41,638 nt of DNA from Clostridia bacterium (GCA_012512955.1 JAAZDD010000037.1:1-41638), one strand, 5' to 3'. Counted from the stretch's first letter, positions 8,474 to 17,987 are shown. Numbers and translations are program-made. Notes: a model not told the origin generated them from the letters alone.

Positions 8474-8544
8474 TAAGTTTGCTTCAAAATCTTCTTAAAG
8501 AATCTTTTCAAAAAACCGGGCAACGGGACAAAATACACCCGCAT
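8473..8544 (-). CDS. spoVM: SpoVM, 23-aa spore coat-anchoring peptide
   Basis: This gene is too short for the ORF track. The peptide begins MRVYFVPLPGFLKRFFK and lines up with B. subtilis SpoVM (26 aa, MKFYTIKLPKFLGG...): the M-[KR]-x-Y pattern, the L8-P9 pair and F11-L12 all coincide. SpoVM is an amphipathic helix that recognises the curved forespore membrane and recruits SpoIVA for coat and cortex assembly. The C-terminal half is rich in Lys/Arg and aromatic residues, as expected for a membrane-surface helix. The ATG is preceded by GGGGGGTGA six bases upstream. It follows the unknown membrane protein gene by 53 bp on the same strand, so both may be read from the sigma-E-like promoter at 9222-9250. 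Confidence 0.75.
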   Translation of the reverse strand: MRVYFVPLPGFLKRFFKKILKQT

Positions 8545-8597
8545 GACTGCTCACCCCCCATAGTCTTCATGGGATCAATATATTGTATTATATTGGT

Positions 8598-9188
8598 TCA
8601 GATACCTTTTTGGTGAGCGGTATAAATTGGATGGGAAAGGCTCAAGCCAAAACTGACCAGGACACAGGCTGCCAGCATGAATAGCCTGTCGATCTGTGGC
8701 ACGGGATTGAAACAGATGGTTATTAATCCTGCGATGGTACTGGATAGGGCCAGATATTTTTTTTGGTGGGTTAGCAAGAGAATTGAGCAGAAAACTGCTG
8801 CCGCCATTTGGGCCAGGGGAAAAAACAAAGGAAGAATGGCTCCCAAAAAGATAGTCCATCGTTTCCAGAAACTTCTTTGCAGGGGTACTTCCTGATTGAT
8901 GGCGAAGAACAACAGGCAACACAAGCCAAGCCAGAGTTGCCACGAAGAAAGCAGTTGACTGTGAATGAGTAATAGGGAAAAGATCAATCCCCTGAGCATA
9001 TTCAGCGCGGCCAGGAGAACTGCGGTCTCAAAGCCCCAGTACAGGACGATATCTTGAAAGGAAAGGCCGTTGATAATTTTCAGGTCCGGAGAGGAATACC
9101 CCTGACTTATTGCATAGAACAATTCAGGTTGCAGTTTGGCCCAAAGGTAAGTAACCCCCAACAGTAGCCCGGTGGTGGCAATCAGCAT
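8598..9188 (-). CDS. unknown polytopic membrane protein, 196 aa
   Basis: I do not recognise this family. The protein is very hydrophobic, with about five or six predicted membrane segments (residues 1-18, 48-75, 82-98, 108-135, 140-160 and 168-185). It is rich in Leu, Trp and Phe, and shows no catalytic motif. The first segment could act as a signal anchor. GGAGG lies ten bases before the ATG. A sigma-E-type promoter sequence occurs 34 bases upstream of the gene and spoVM lies 53 bp downstream on the same strand, which together suggest a role in the mother cell during sporulation. That is an inference from context only. Confidence 0.65.
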   Translation of the reverse strand: MLIATTGLLLGVTYLWAKLQPELFYAISQGYSSPDLKIINGLSFQDIVLYWGFETAVLLAALNMLRGLIFSLLLIHSQLLSSWQLWLGLCCLLFFAINQEVPLQRSFWKRWTIFLGAILPLFFPLAQMAAAVFCSILLLTHQKKYLALSSTIAGLITICFNPVPQIDRLFMLAACVLVSFGLSLSHPIYTAHQKGI

Positions 9189-9221
9189 GTCCTTCTCTCC
9201 TCCAACCTGAATCTTTATTAC

Positions 9222-9250
9222 AAGCTATGTCAGGGCCGGGGAAAATATGA
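9222..9250 (-). promoter_or_regulatory. candidate sigma-E promoter for the membrane protein/spoVM pair
   Basis: TCATATT matches the sigma-E -35 KMATATT at all 7 positions and is followed, after exactly 14 bases, by CATAGCTT (6 of 8 to CATACAHT). B. subtilis spoVM is sigma-E dependent. The site lies just downstream of the sucC-malic enzyme operon terminator on the same strand. Confidence 0.5.
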
Positions 9251-9257
9251 CATTAAT

Positions 9258-9286
9258 AAAAGGCTTACCTTGTCAGGCAAGCCTTT
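9258..9286 (-). terminator. intrinsic terminator of the propionate operon
   Basis: Minus-strand hairpin AAAGGCTT/AAGCCTTT with inner CCT/AGG pairs, followed by TTTTATT, seven bases past the malic enzyme stop codon. Confidence 0.8.
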
Positions 9287-9292
9287 ATATTC

Positions 9293-10516
9293 TTACTTAT
9301 CTAATAATTTTCTTGTCCGTTCAGCTATGATTTCCGGGTCAATGGACAATCTGGCAACCCCGCTGTCTTGAGCTGCTTTGGCAACTGCTTTGGCAACTGC
9401 CGGAGCAACCCTGGGATCAAAGGGGCTGGGAATCACGTAATCAGGACGCAATTCATCTTCCGAAATCAACTCAGCAATAGCATAAGCAGCTGCAATTTTC
9501 ATGGGTTCGTTAATATCGCTGGCTCTCACATCCAATGCCCCCCTGAAAACACCGGGGAAAGCCAGTACATTATTAACTTGGTTGTGAAAATCGGAACGGC
9601 CGGTACAGATGACTTTGGCTCCGGCAGCGGCAGCATCTTCCGGCATAATTTCCGGAATGGGGTTGGCCATGGCCATCACAATTGGTTGGTTCATGGTGGC
9701 TACCATTTCTTTAGTAACTGTACCGGGGCCGGACACTCCCATGATCACGTCGGCACCTTTAATAACATCCGCAAGGGAACCGGACAGCTTTTGTTTGTTG
9801 GTCATCCGGGCAATTTCCTCTTTAAAGGGATTCATCCCTTCCGGTCTACCTGGGTAGATAGCTCCTCTCCGATCACACAGGATCAGGTCTTTGACACCCA
9901 GAAAAACCAGCAGTTTACTGATGGCAATGCCTGCGGCACCGGCGCCGTTGATGACGACGGTGATCTCCTCCATCTTTTTCCCGACTATCTTGAGGGCGTT
10001 GATTAAACCGGCTGCGGCCACAATTGCCGTTCCATGTTGATCATCGTGAAAAACCGGAATATCAAGTTCTTCTTTCAGCCTTTTTTCTATTTCAAAGCAG
10101 TTAGGTGCAGCAATATCTTCCAAATTGATTCCGCCAAAAGTCGGTTCCAATAGTTTGACAGTTTCCACTATTTTGTCTACATCAGTGGTTCCGATACAGA
10201 TCGGAAAGGCGTCAACCCCGCCAAAACCTTTAAATAAGACCGCTTTCCCTTCCATCACCGGATAACCGGCTTCAGGGCCAATGTCACCTAAACCAAGAAC
10301 TGCCGTTCCGTCGGTTACTACCGCTACCATATTGCCCTTTGCGGTATACTCGTACACCAGGTCTTTATTCTTGTGTATTTCCTTGCAGGGTTCAGCTACT
10401 CCGGGAGTGTAAGCAACGCTGAGATCGTGTTTGTCATTCAGCGGTACTTTACTCACTACTTCGATTTTACCTTGGTGCTCACGATGAAGTTTTAATGCTT
10501 CTTCTTGTACAGACAT
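9293..10516 (-). CDS. NAD(P)-dependent malic enzyme
   Basis: Catalyses oxidative decarboxylation of malate to pyruvate and CO2, or the reverse. The short (407-aa) bacterial form. Signatures: SVAYTPGVAEPC, TDGTAVLGLGDIGPEAG and FPICIGTTDVD in the catalytic domain, DIPVFHDDQHGTA with metal-binding Asp residues, and the Rossmann loop INGAGAAGIA. Cofactor choice cannot be read reliably. The track begins at a GTG that overlaps the GGAG ribosome binding site; the ATG at 10516, eight bases after GGAG, is more likely. Last gene of the operon and followed by a strong terminator. It links fumarase-derived malate to pyruvate, the place a malate dehydrogenase usually takes in propionate oxidisers. Confidence 0.92.
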   Translation of the reverse strand: MSVQEEALKLHREHQGKIEVVSKVPLNDKHDLSVAYTPGVAEPCKEIHKNKDLVYEYTAKGNMVAVVTDGTAVLGLGDIGPEAGYPVMEGKAVLFKGFGGVDAFPICIGTTDVDKIVETVKLLEPTFGGINLEDIAAPNCFEIEKRLKEELDIPVFHDDQHGTAIVAAAGLINALKIVGKKMEEITVVINGAGAAGIAISKLLVFLGVKDLILCDRRGAIYPGRPEGMNPFKEEIARMTNKQKLSGSLADVIKGADVIMGVSGPGTVTKEMVATMNQPIVMAMANPIPEIMPEDAAAAGAKVICTGRSDFHNQVNNVLAFPGVFRGALDVRASDINEPMKIAAAYAIAELISEDELRPDYVIPSPFDPRVAPAVAKAVAKAAQDSGVARLSIDPEIIAERTRKLLDK

Positions 10517-10527
10517 GTTGTCCACTC

Positions 10528-11079
10528 CTAACTCTGATATTTTTTCATACCTTCTTGGTACAGATCCCTTCCGAAGCTGTCGTTAACTACAATTACCGGT
10601 AGATTTTCCACCTCCAATTTATGAATTGCTTCAGGGCCTAAATCCGGGTAAGCGATTACTTCCGCCTTCTTGATGCGCTGGGCTGTCAGGGCGGCAGCAC
10701 CTCCCACGGCAGCAAAATAGACAGCCTTATTCTTTACTATGGATTCCTTTACTTCCTGAGAACGGGAGCCTTTGCCGATCATCCCTTTTAACCCCTTGTC
10801 TAAAAGGGCCGGCGTGTAAGCGTCCATCCGGTAACTGGTGGTAGGTCCGGCTGAACCGATGACTGCCCCCGGTTTAGCAGGGCTGGGTCCTACATAGAAC
10901 AGAATTTGGCCTTCCAATTCAAGGGGCAATTCTTCACCTTTATCCAGCAATTCAACCAATCGTTTATGGGCGGCGTCCCGGGCCGTGTAGATAATGCCGG
11001 AAATATAAACTTGATCTCCAATGGTAAGCTCGCTGACATCCTGGTCAGTTAAGGGTGCTTTAAGATATTTTTCAGCCAT
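10528..11079 (-). CDS. fumB: fumarate hydratase, class I, beta subunit
   Basis: 183-aa C-terminal-type subunit of the two-subunit [4Fe-4S] fumarase (or L(+)-tartrate dehydratase family). The GPTTSYRMDAYTP segment and the GKGSRS motif, followed by FAAVGGAAAL, are family signatures. It interconverts fumarate and malate together with the alpha subunit, whose gene ends 11 bases upstream. AGGAGGTG precedes the ATG. Context (propionate operon, malic enzyme next) favours fumarase over tartrate dehydratase. Confidence 0.92.
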   Translation of the reverse strand: MAEKYLKAPLTDQDVSELTIGDQVYISGIIYTARDAAHKRLVELLDKGEELPLELEGQILFYVGPSPAKPGAVIGSAGPTTSYRMDAYTPALLDKGLKGMIGKGSRSQEVKESIVKNKAVYFAAVGGAAALTAQRIKKAEVIAYPDLGPEAIHKLEVENLPVIVVNDSFGRDLYQEGMKKYQS

Positions 11080-11090
11080 CTCTACACCTC

Positions 11091-11933
11091 CTAGATGGTT
11101 TTCGTTTTATGGCGGGCTGCATGGCAGTTAATATTGACAGCTACCGGGAGACTCGCTATATGGCAAGGGAAAGTATTAACATGTACATCCAAAGCGGTCA
11201 CCACACCGCCAAAACCTTGAGGTCCAATTCCCAACTTATTGATGGACTCCAGCAACTCTTTTTCCAGTTCAGCCAATTCCTCATTGGGATTGACACTGCC
11301 CACCGGTCGCAGCAATGCTTCTTTGGCCAGCAATGCTGCCTTTTCAAAATTGCCGCCGATGCCAACTCCCACAACAATTGGGGGACAAGGATTGGGTCCG
11401 GCGTTTTTAACCGTTTCCAGGACGAAATCAATAACACCTTGTCTTCCTGCGGAAGGAGGCAGCATTTTGATGGCACTCATGTTTTCACTGCCCCCTCCTT
11501 TGGGAGCCACGGTGATGGTTAAGTTATCTCCGGGGACGATCTTGGTGTGGATTACAGCCGGGGTATTGTCGTTGGTATTTTTTCGTATTAAAGGATCATT
11601 GACCATGGATTTCCGCAAGTAACCTTCAACATAGCCTTTGGCTACCCCTTCATTGACGGCCTGGTACAAATCTCCTCCGGTAATGTGAACCTCCTGTCCT
11701 ACCTCCAAGAATACCACCGCTACTCCGGTATCCTGGCACATGGGTACTTGGTTGGCACTAGCAATAGCAGCGTTTTCCACCAGTTGTTCCAACACTTTTA
11801 CACCGGTCTCCGACTTTTCCTTGGCGATCCCTTCCTTCAGGCTTTGAATTACATCTTCCCCCAAGTAGTAATTAGCTGACATGCACAATTCACTCACTGT
11901 TTCCACTACTTGTTCATAGGTGATTTCTTTCAA
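11091..11933 (-). CDS. fumA: fumarate hydratase, class I, alpha subunit
   Basis: 280-aa catalytic subunit carrying the oxygen-sensitive [4Fe-4S] cluster. Its three ligands are visible as C66 (VPMCQDTG), C183 (NPCPP) and C257 (FPCHIA). The substrate-binding glycine-rich loop KGGGSENMS is at about 145-153. It starts with TTG at 11931-11933 behind a GAGGGGGT ribosome binding site, an unusual start in a highly expressed operon. The gene lies between the decarboxylase beta subunit and fumB and is surely co-transcribed. Confidence 0.92.
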   Translation of the reverse strand: MKEITYEQVVETVSELCMSANYYLGEDVIQSLKEGIAKEKSETGVKVLEQLVENAAIASANQVPMCQDTGVAVVFLEVGQEVHITGGDLYQAVNEGVAKGYVEGYLRKSMVNDPLIRKNTNDNTPAVIHTKIVPGDNLTITVAPKGGGSENMSAIKMLPPSAGRQGVIDFVLETVKNAGPNPCPPIVVGVGIGGNFEKAALLAKEALLRPVGSVNPNEELAELEKELLESINKLGIGPQGFGGVVTALDVHVNTFPCHIASLPVAVNINCHAARHKTKTI

Positions 11934-11981
11934 AGCAATACCCCCTCGTCAAATTTTTTGAAAGGCAAAAGCCTATGATGA

Positions 11982-13106
11982 TTAGCCAAGAATAGCAATC
12001 AGGATGCCGGCTGCTACGGCAGAACCGATGACACCCGCCACATTTGGCCCCATGGCATGCATCAGCAAAAAGTTGGTGGGGTTTGCTTCCTTACCTACCT
12101 TCTGGGCCACTCTTGCCGCCATGGGCACCGCGGAGACTCCCGCTGCGCCAATCAGGGGATTGACTTTACCGCCGGTAAGCCGGTGCATAACTTTTCCGAA
12201 TATCACTCCGCCGGCGGTTCCGAAGGAGAAGGCAATTAAGCCCAAGACGATAATCTTGATGGTACCCAGTTGCAGGAAGGTTTCCGCATTGGCGGTAGCA
12301 CCGACAGATAAAGCCAACATAATGGTAACAATATTAATCAATTCATTGGCTGCTGTTTTGGAGAGCCTTTCCACCACTCCCGCTTCCCGGAAAAGGTTGC
12401 CAAGCATCAGCATCCCGATTAATGGCCCTGCCTCGGGTAGAATCAAAACGGTAATAATGGTTACGGCAATGGGAAAGACTATTTTTTCCGTCTTGGATAC
12501 TTCTCTTAATTGGTCCATTACTACTGCCCGCTCTTCTTCAGTAGTCAACAATTTCATGATGGGAGGTTGAATGATCGGTACCAGAGCCATGTAGGAATAG
12601 GCTGCAATAGCGACAGCCGGTAACAAATGGGGTGCCAAAATGCTGGTGGTCAAAATGGCTGTAGGACCGTCAGCGCCGCCAATAATACCGATGGCTCCCG
12701 CTTCCTGGGGGGTAAAGCCTAAAAATAAGGCCCCGAGAAAAGTCAGAAAGATACCTAACTGGGCTGCAGCTCCCAGTAAAATGGTTTTGGGATTAGCCAA
12801 CAAAGGTCCAAAATCGGTCATCGCACCTATCCCCAAGAAGATCAAAGGAGGATAAATGCCAAGCTTTACTCCTTGGTAAAACCAATAAATAAGACCTCCT
12901 TCGTTATGGGCCGATAAACCTGATCCGGGGAGGTTGGCCAGCAGCACCCCAAAGGCGATGGGTAACAAGAGCAGAGGCTCGTATTGTTTGACAATGGCTA
13001 AATATAGAAGTAAACAGGCGATTCCGATCATCAACAAATGCTTCCAGGTGAGCAGGACAAAACCGGATTGTTGGAAAAGATTGAGATAATCAGTCCACAA
13101 AGTCAA
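11982..13106 (-). CDS. mmdB: Na+-pumping methylmalonyl-CoA decarboxylase, beta subunit
   Basis: 374-aa integral membrane protein with about nine to eleven helices, of the OadB/MmdB/GcdB family. It decarboxylates carboxybiotin and exports Na+. The conserved region [12 protein letters not shown] contains the Asp used in Na+/H+ transport, and a second re-entrant signature is NAETFLQLG, then [14 protein letters not shown] and [18 protein letters not shown] at the C-terminus. It starts at TTG 13106 behind GGGGGGC and lies 8 bp after the biotin carrier gene. The methylmalonyl-CoA specificity is taken from the adjacent mmdA, mce and mutase genes; oxaloacetate or glutaconyl-CoA enzymes use the same subunit type. 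Confidence 0.9.
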   Translation of the reverse strand: MTLWTDYLNLFQQSGFVLLTWKHLLMIGIACLLLYLAIVKQYEPLLLLPIAFGVLLANLPGSGLSAHNEGGLIYWFYQGVKLGIYPPLIFLGIGAMTDFGPLLANPKTILLGAAAQLGIFLTFLGALFLGFTPQEAGAIGIIGGADGPTAILTTSILAPHLLPAVAIAAYSYMALVPIIQPPIMKLLTTEEERAVVMDQLREVSKTEKIVFPIAVTIITVLILPEAGPLIGMLMLGNLFREAGVVERLSKTAANELINIVTIMLALSVGATANAETFLQLGTIKIIVLGLIAFSFGTAGGVIFGKVMHRLTGGKVNPLIGAAGVSAVPMAARVAQKVGKEANPTNFLLMHAMGPNVAGVIGSAVAAGILIAILG

Positions 13107-13114
13107 ATGCCCCC

Positions 13115-13522
13115 CTACTCAATGGTCATCAAAACTTCATTAGTATTGACGGTTTGTCCTTTGCTAACCAACAGGCTGGTCACGGTCCCTGAAACCGGAG
13201 CGGCAATCTCGTTTTCCATCTTCATGGCTTCCAGGATCAACACTGTCTGGCCGGCAGTTACTTTGTCTCCCACATTGACCAGGATATTCAATACACTTCC
13301 CGGTAAGGGTGCGACTACTTGCTGGCCTCCCCCGGCGGGAGTTTTTGCCGGTTGCGGTGCCGGTTGTGAAGCGGGTTGTGGTGCAGGCTTGGCCTCTGCT
13401 GCCGGTTTAGCAGTCTGCACCGGTTGGGGTGCCGGAGCAGGTGTTGCACCTGCCTCTGTTATTTCCTCCACTTCTACTTCATAGATTTCGTTGTTTACGG
13501 TTATCTTAAACTTTCTTAACAT
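13115..13522 (-). CDS. mmdC: biotin carboxyl carrier subunit of the decarboxylase
   Basis: 135-aa biotinyl protein. The biotinylated Lys lies in the classic EAMKMEN motif, about 35 residues from the C-terminus, within a lipoyl/biotinyl domain that begins [15 protein letters not shown] flexible Pro/Ala-rich linker ([10 protein letters not shown] onward, about 40 residues) joins it to an N-terminal 25-residue segment. The linker lets biotin swing between the MmdA carboxyltransferase and the MmdB membrane subunit. The ATG at 13522 has AGGAGG 11 bases upstream; the track's start eight codons earlier overlaps the mmdD end. It sits between mmdD and mmdB. Confidence 0.9.
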   Translation of the reverse strand: MLRKFKITVNNEIYEVEVEEITEAGATPAPAPQPVQTAKPAAEAKPAPQPASQPAPQPAKTPAGGGQQVVAPLPGSVLNILVNVGDKVTAGQTVLILEAMKMENEIAAPVSGTVTSLLVSKGQTVNTNEVLMTIE

Positions 13523-13523
13523 G

Positions 13524-13910
13524 CTATTTGGTTCCTCCTTTGGCATAAAAGCTGCTCCTGGTATTAATCAAATCAGTACGCCCCTGAAAACTCCAAACAG
13601 CGGATGCTTGGCGTTCTGCTGCTTTGCGTACACTGACCAGACGAAAGTTCCGGGTAGGTCTTCCTGTGTGGCAGGCAATTGCTCCCATAATGGCTGCGAT
13701 AACTTGGGGTGACAGCTTTTGGGTTTCAACTTCACCCGGTGTTTGGGATACGGGCTCCGGTTGAATATTGGTTGGCTCTTGGGTTTTGGAGCTGCGGGTT
13801 GATAAAAGCCACGCTTCTCCTGTCATGAACAATTGTAATAGCAACAGGATAAAGAAGACAGTACCCATTCCTGTTACAGTGAGACTGAGACCTAGACTGA
13901 GGTTATCCAT
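13524..13910 (-). CDS. mmdD: OadG/MmdD-type small membrane subunit
   Basis: 128-aa protein with a single N-terminal transmembrane helix (about residues 12-32, GTVFFILLLLQLFM), then a Pro/Thr/Glu-rich linker and a C-terminal region with IAAIMGAIACHTGR. Sodium-pump decarboxylase gamma/delta subunits have this form: they anchor and assemble the alpha and beta subunits and may carry a zinc site. The order mmdA-mmdD-mmdC-mmdB parallels the Veillonella-type cluster. One base separates it from the biotin carrier start. Confidence 0.82.
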   Translation of the reverse strand: MDNLSLGLSLTVTGMGTVFFILLLLQLFMTGEAWLLSTRSSKTQEPTNIQPEPVSQTPGEVETQKLSPQVIAAIMGAIACHTGRPTRNFRLVSVRKAAERQASAVWSFQGRTDLINTRSSFYAKGGTK

Positions 13911-13931
13911 TATGCTACCCTACTCCCTTCA

Positions 13932-15479
13932 TTAAACCGGGAAGTTGCCGTGCTTTTTCCCGGGACGGCTTTCTTTTTTGGTTGCCAGGGCTTCCAGGGA
14001 CTGGATTAAATAGGGCCTGGTTTCAGCCGGATCAATCACCGTGTCTACATAGCCTCGACCGGCAGCTACATAGGGGTTGGCAAATCGCTCACGGTATTCA
14101 TCTATTTTCTCTTGACGAACGGCTACCGGATCTTCTGCTCCGGCTATTTCCTTGCGGAAAATGATGTTGGCTGCTCCTTCGGGGCCCATGACGGCAATTT
14201 CCGCTGAGGGCCAGGCGATAATCTGATCGGCTCCGAGGGAACGGGCACACATGGCCAGATAAGCGCCTCCATAAGCTTTCCGCAAGATAAGGGTGATTTT
14301 GGGTACCGTCGCTTCGGAATAGGCGTATAAGAGTTTGGCGCCGTGCCGGATGATACCGCCATATTCTTGCTCTGTGCCGGGCAAATAGCCCGGGGTGTCT
14401 ACCAAGGTCAGCAAGGGAATGTTAAAGGCATCGCAGAACCGGATAAAGCGGGCCGCTTTGTCCGAGGCGTTAATGTCAAGGCAGCCAGCTAAAAATTTCG
14501 GTTGATTGGCTATGATGCCCACGGTTTGTCCGTTCAACCGTCCATAACCTACTACTATATTGGTGGCGTATTTGGCCTGGACTTCAAAGAATTCACCCTG
14601 ATCCAACACTAATTTTAGAATCTCCTTAACGTCATACGGACGATTTGGCTCAGGAGGGATAATTGTCTGCAGGGTATCTTCCAGTCTCCCGACGGGATCG
14701 CTACATGTAGTTCTTGGTGCTTCCTCAAGATTATTGGACGGTAAATACTGAAGGAGTTGTCTGATTTGGCGGAAACATTCTTCCTCCGTAGCAGCCATGA
14801 AGTGAGCAACACCGCTTCTGGTGTTATGGGTTTTTGCTCCGCCAAGATTTTCTGGAGTCACTTCTTCCCCGGTGACTGATTTAATGACTTGGGGACCGGT
14901 GATGAACATCTGGCTGATATTTTCCACCATAAAGATATAGTCAGTCAAAGCGGGAGAATAGACTGCCCCTCCTGCACAAGGACCCAGGATTACGGAGATC
15001 TGGGGAATGACCCCTGAAGCCAGGGTATTCCGCTTGAAGATTTCCCCGTAGCCGTTTAGGGCATCTACTCCTTCTTGAATCCTGGCTCCGCCGGAATCAT
15101 TGATCCCGATAATGGGGCAACCGGTTTTCAAGGCCAGGTCCATGACGCGACAAATTTTGGCGGCGTGCATTTCTCCTAAGGTGCCGCCAATGACGGTAAA
15201 GTCCTGGGAATAAACGTATACCTGGCGACCATCAATCAACCCATAGCCGGTGATCACTCCTTCCGCAGGAGCTTCAACTTCTGTCATCCCGAATTCAGTT
15301 GCCCGGTGGGTCACGAATTGCCCTATTTCCACAAAGCTGTCCGGATCCAGCAACATAGCGATTCTTTCCCTGGCGGTCAATTTGCCGGCTTCGTGATGTT
15401 TGGCAATCCGCTTGGCTCCTCCGCCCGCTTCAATCTTGGTTAACTTTTCCTTCAATTCCTTGAGTTTGGTATTTTCCAT
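13932..15479 (-). CDS. mmdA: methylmalonyl-CoA decarboxylase/propionyl-CoA carboxylase, carboxyltransferase subunit
   Basis: 515-aa biotin-dependent carboxyltransferase that moves the carboxyl group between methylmalonyl-CoA and biotin. The N-terminal half has KLTARERIAMLLDPDSF, the acyl-CoA oxyanion loop GGTLGEMHAAKI and NDSGGARIQEG. The C-terminal half has the second crotonase-like site (PGYLPGTEQEYGGIIRHG and RKAYGGAYLAM). No biotin carboxylase gene is in the operon, which favours decarboxylase or transcarboxylase function over an ATP-dependent carboxylase. AGGTGA nine bases before the ATG. Two bases separate it from the upstream epimerase stop. Confidence 0.93.
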   Translation of the reverse strand: MENTKLKELKEKLTKIEAGGGAKRIAKHHEAGKLTARERIAMLLDPDSFVEIGQFVTHRATEFGMTEVEAPAEGVITGYGLIDGRQVYVYSQDFTVIGGTLGEMHAAKICRVMDLALKTGCPIIGINDSGGARIQEGVDALNGYGEIFKRNTLASGVIPQISVILGPCAGGAVYSPALTDYIFMVENISQMFITGPQVIKSVTGEEVTPENLGGAKTHNTRSGVAHFMAATEEECFRQIRQLLQYLPSNNLEEAPRTTCSDPVGRLEDTLQTIIPPEPNRPYDVKEILKLVLDQGEFFEVQAKYATNIVVGYGRLNGQTVGIIANQPKFLAGCLDINASDKAARFIRFCDAFNIPLLTLVDTPGYLPGTEQEYGGIIRHGAKLLYAYSEATVPKITLILRKAYGGAYLAMCARSLGADQIIAWPSAEIAVMGPEGAANIIFRKEIAGAEDPVAVRQEKIDEYRERFANPYVAAGRGYVDTVIDPAETRPYLIQSLEALATKKESRPGKKHGNFPV

Positions 15480-15481
15480 AA

Positions 15482-15895
15482 CTACTTGTCACCTGCCTGT
15501 TCTGGTTCACACAGTTCCATTAGTACCCCGTTGGTGGATTTCGGATGGAGGAAAGCAATTTTGTTGCCGCCGGCTCCAATTCGCGGCTCCTTGTCGATGA
15601 GCCTGACGCCTTTTTCCGCCAAATGGGAAAGGATACTCTCCAGTCCGGAAACCTGCAGGGCAATATGATGAATCCCCTCTCCCCTGGAATCAATGAATTT
15701 GGCTACTGGGCTTTCAGGGGAAGTGGCTTCCAGCAATTCAATTTTACTTTCTCCCACCGGAATAATGGCGGCCTTGATTTTTTGCTCAGGTACTTCTTCA
15801 ATGGCTGTTACTTCCATGCCCAAGACATCCCGATAGAATTGCAGCGCGGTATCCAGATTGGAAACAGCGATGCCGATATGGTCAACTTTACGCAA
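15482..15895 (-). CDS. mce: methylmalonyl-CoA epimerase
   Basis: 137-aa vicinal-oxygen-chelate (glyoxalase-fold) protein that interconverts (S)- and (R)-methylmalonyl-CoA, needed because mutase and decarboxylase use opposite isomers. Metal ligands are visible: His in VDHIGIAVSNL (residue 6), His in GIHHIALQV, and Glu in MELCEP near the C-terminus; Glu in KIELLEAT also fits. It starts at TTG 15895 after GGGAGGTG. Length is typical. Confidence 0.95.
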   Translation of the reverse strand: MRKVDHIGIAVSNLDTALQFYRDVLGMEVTAIEEVPEQKIKAAIIPVGESKIELLEATSPESPVAKFIDSRGEGIHHIALQVSGLESILSHLAEKGVRLIDKEPRIGAGGNKIAFLHPKSTNGVLMELCEPEQAGDK

Positions 15896-15912
15896 GATTA
15901 CACCTCCCTGTA

Positions 15913-16305
15913 CTATGATACATTATTATTGATAAATGCTATGATGTCTTCAGTAGAAGTTCCGGGACCGAAAATCGCAGCTACTCCTGCCTCCTTTAAA
16001 GCAGCATGATCTTCCTCCGGAATGATACCACCGCTAAGGAGCAATATATCAGAGGCATTTTTTTCTTTTAGTAACCTGGCTACCGGAGGTATCAAGTACA
16101 GATGGGCACCGGAAAGGGTGCTGATGCCGATCACCTGTACATCCTCCTGCAGGGCCGTTTCCACTACTTGTTCCGGAGTTTGCCTGAGGCCCGTATAGAT
16201 TACTTCCATACCTGCATCTTTCAAGGCCTGGGCAACCACTTTAGCGCCCCGATCATGGCCGTCCAGACCCACTTTAGCTACTAAAACCCTAATGGGTTTA
16301 CCCAT
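15913..16305 (-). CDS. methylmalonyl-CoA mutase, cobalamin-binding small subunit
   Basis: 130-aa B12-binding domain with the DxHxxG motif in GLDGHDRG (His is the lower axial Co ligand), LLSGG and FGPGT. Here the mutase is split: this subunit carries coenzyme B12 while the large subunit holds the TIM barrel. The track starts at ATG 16311, directly against AAGGAGGT; the second ATG at 16305 leaves seven bases of spacing and is the better start. It follows the large-subunit gene by 14 bases. Confidence 0.93.
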   Translation of the reverse strand: MGKPIRVLVAKVGLDGHDRGAKVVAQALKDAGMEVIYTGLRQTPEQVVETALQEDVQVIGISTLSGAHLYLIPPVARLLKEKNASDILLLSGGIIPEEDHAALKEAGVAAIFGPGTSTEDIIAFINNNVS

Positions 16306-16319
16306 CGCCATACCTCCTT

Positions 16320-17987
16320 CTACAGACTAACCCTTTGCTGGTATTCTCCGAATACGTCTTTCAAAACACCGGTGATTTCTCCAATAGTTGCGTAGCTCTT
16401 TACGGCAGTCAGAATGTAGGGCATTAGATTTTCGCCGGTTTTGGCAGCGGACCTTAATTGAGCTAATGAAGACTCAACTTTTGTATTATCCCTGGAACGG
16501 CGCAGGGCCGCCAGTTTTGCTTTTTGTTCATCCATCACCTTGGGATTGACTCTTAACAGACCGCTGGGAGGTGCCTCCTCAACCTGGAATTTATTAACGC
16601 CGATGACCACTTTTTCCCCGCTCTCCACAGCCTTTTGATATTGGTAAGCACTGCTGTGAATCTCTTTCTGCTGGTATCCTTCGCTAATCGCTTTGACAGC
16701 TCCGCCTTTTTCCTCGATTTTATTGAGGTACTCCCAAACCTTTGCCTCAATATCGTCTGTCAGTTTTTCTATAAAATAAGAGCCTCCCAGAGGATCCACT
16801 GTATCGGTAACACCTATTTCGTAGCCAATTACCTGTTGAGTACGCAAAGCGATAGTAACAGCTTCTTCGCTGGGTAAAGCCAAAGCTTCATCTTTGGAGT
16901 TGGTATGCAAGGACTGGGTTCCTCCCAAAACAGCACTCAAAGCCTGGAAAGCTACCCGAAGAATGTTTACGTCAGGTTGTTGGGCAGTTAGAGTACAGCC
17001 TGCTGTTTGAGTATGAAAACGTAGCATCATGGATTTAGGATTTTTCGCCTGGAACCGTTCCTTCATGATCTTCGCCCATACTCGTCTGGCGCTGCGGAAT
17101 TTAGCAATTTCCTCAAAGAAATTCAGATGTGCATTGAAAAAGAACGACAGACGAGGAGCAACCTGATCTACTTCCAAGCCAGCATCAATGGCTGCTTGAA
17201 CGTAAGCGATGGCATTGGCGAGGGTAAAGGCCACTTCCTGGACGGCAGTGGAACCTGCCTCCCTGATGTGATAGCCGCTGATGCTGATAGTATTCCAATT
17301 GGGAACATGTTCGGAACAATAGGCAAAAATGTCAGTGATCAGCCGCATTGAAGGTTCCGGCGGGAAAATATACGTACCTCTGGCAATATACTCCTTCAAA
17401 ATGTCATTCTGGATAGTGCCCCGGAGTTTACTGGGTTCAATACCGTTTTTTTCCGCAACGGCAATATACATGGCCAGTAAAATACCTGCCGGAGCGTTAA
17501 TAGTCATGGAAGTACTGACTTTATCCAGGGGAATCCCGTCAAGCAGGGTTTCCATATCTTCCAGACTGTCAATGGCAACTCCGACTTTGCCAACTTCACC
17601 CATGGCAAAAGGATGATCAGAATCATAACCGATTTGAGTCGGTAAGTCAAAGGCGACACTAAGACCGGTTTGACCCAGGGACAACAAATATTTAAATCGC
17701 TCGTTGGTTTCCTGGGCTGAACCAAAGCCGGCATATTGCCGCATGGTCCACAAACGGCCCCGGTACATGGTGGGCTGGATACCCCGGGTGAAGGGATATT
17801 CACCGGGAAAGCCCAATTGCTCCTCATAATCACCGGTGAGATCCAATGGAGTATACAACCTGGCAATAGGGATGCCGGCATCTGTTGCATAGGAAGATTT
17901 TGCCTCAGGGTGTTTATCCAATTTACTCTCTACAGATATTTGCCACTGCCGGTGTTTTTCCTTTAAGCTATTGTCAAAATTGCTCAC
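16320..17987 (-). CDS. mcmA: methylmalonyl-CoA mutase, large catalytic subunit
   Basis: 555-aa (beta/alpha)8 catalytic chain that rearranges succinyl-CoA and (R)-methylmalonyl-CoA. Signatures: [18 protein letters not shown], the substrate-entry segment [55 protein letters not shown] and [15 protein letters not shown]. It lacks its own B12 domain, which is encoded by the next gene. The ORF track starts 24 codons too early; GTG at 17987 has AGGAGG seven bases upstream and gives the usual length. The G-protein chaperone meaB, often next to split mutases, is not in the window. Confidence 0.95.
   Translation of the reverse strand: MSNFDNSLKEKHRQWQISVESKLDKHPEAKSSYATDAGIPIARLYTPLDLTGDYEEQLGFPGEYPFTRGIQPTMYRGRLWTMRQYAGFGSAQETNERFKYLLSLGQTGLSVAFDLPTQIGYDSDHPFAMGEVGKVGVAIDSLEDMETLLDGIPLDKVSTSMTINAPAGILLAMYIAVAEKNGIEPSKLRGTIQNDILKEYIARGTYIFPPEPSMRLITDIFAYCSEHVPNWNTISISGYHIREAGSTAVQEVAFTLANAIAYVQAAIDAGLEVDQVAPRLSFFFNAHLNFFEEIAKFRSARRVWAKIMKERFQAKNPKSMMLRFHTQTAGCTLTAQQPDVNILRVAFQALSAVLGGTQSLHTNSKDEALALPSEEAVTIALRTQQVIGYEIGVTDTVDPLGGSYFIEKLTDDIEAKVWEYLNKIEEKGGAVKAISEGYQQKEIHSSAYQYQKAVESGEKVVIGVNKFQVEEAPPSGLLRVNPKVMDEQKAKLAALRRSRDNTKVESSLAQLRSAAKTGENLMPYILTAVKSYATIGEITGVLKDVFGEYQQRVSL

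Noticed and set aside
9368-10006. 212-aa plus-strand ORF over the malic enzyme gene
   Set aside because: Antisense shadow; composition is Gly/His/Asn rich and typical of a reverse frame of coding DNA.
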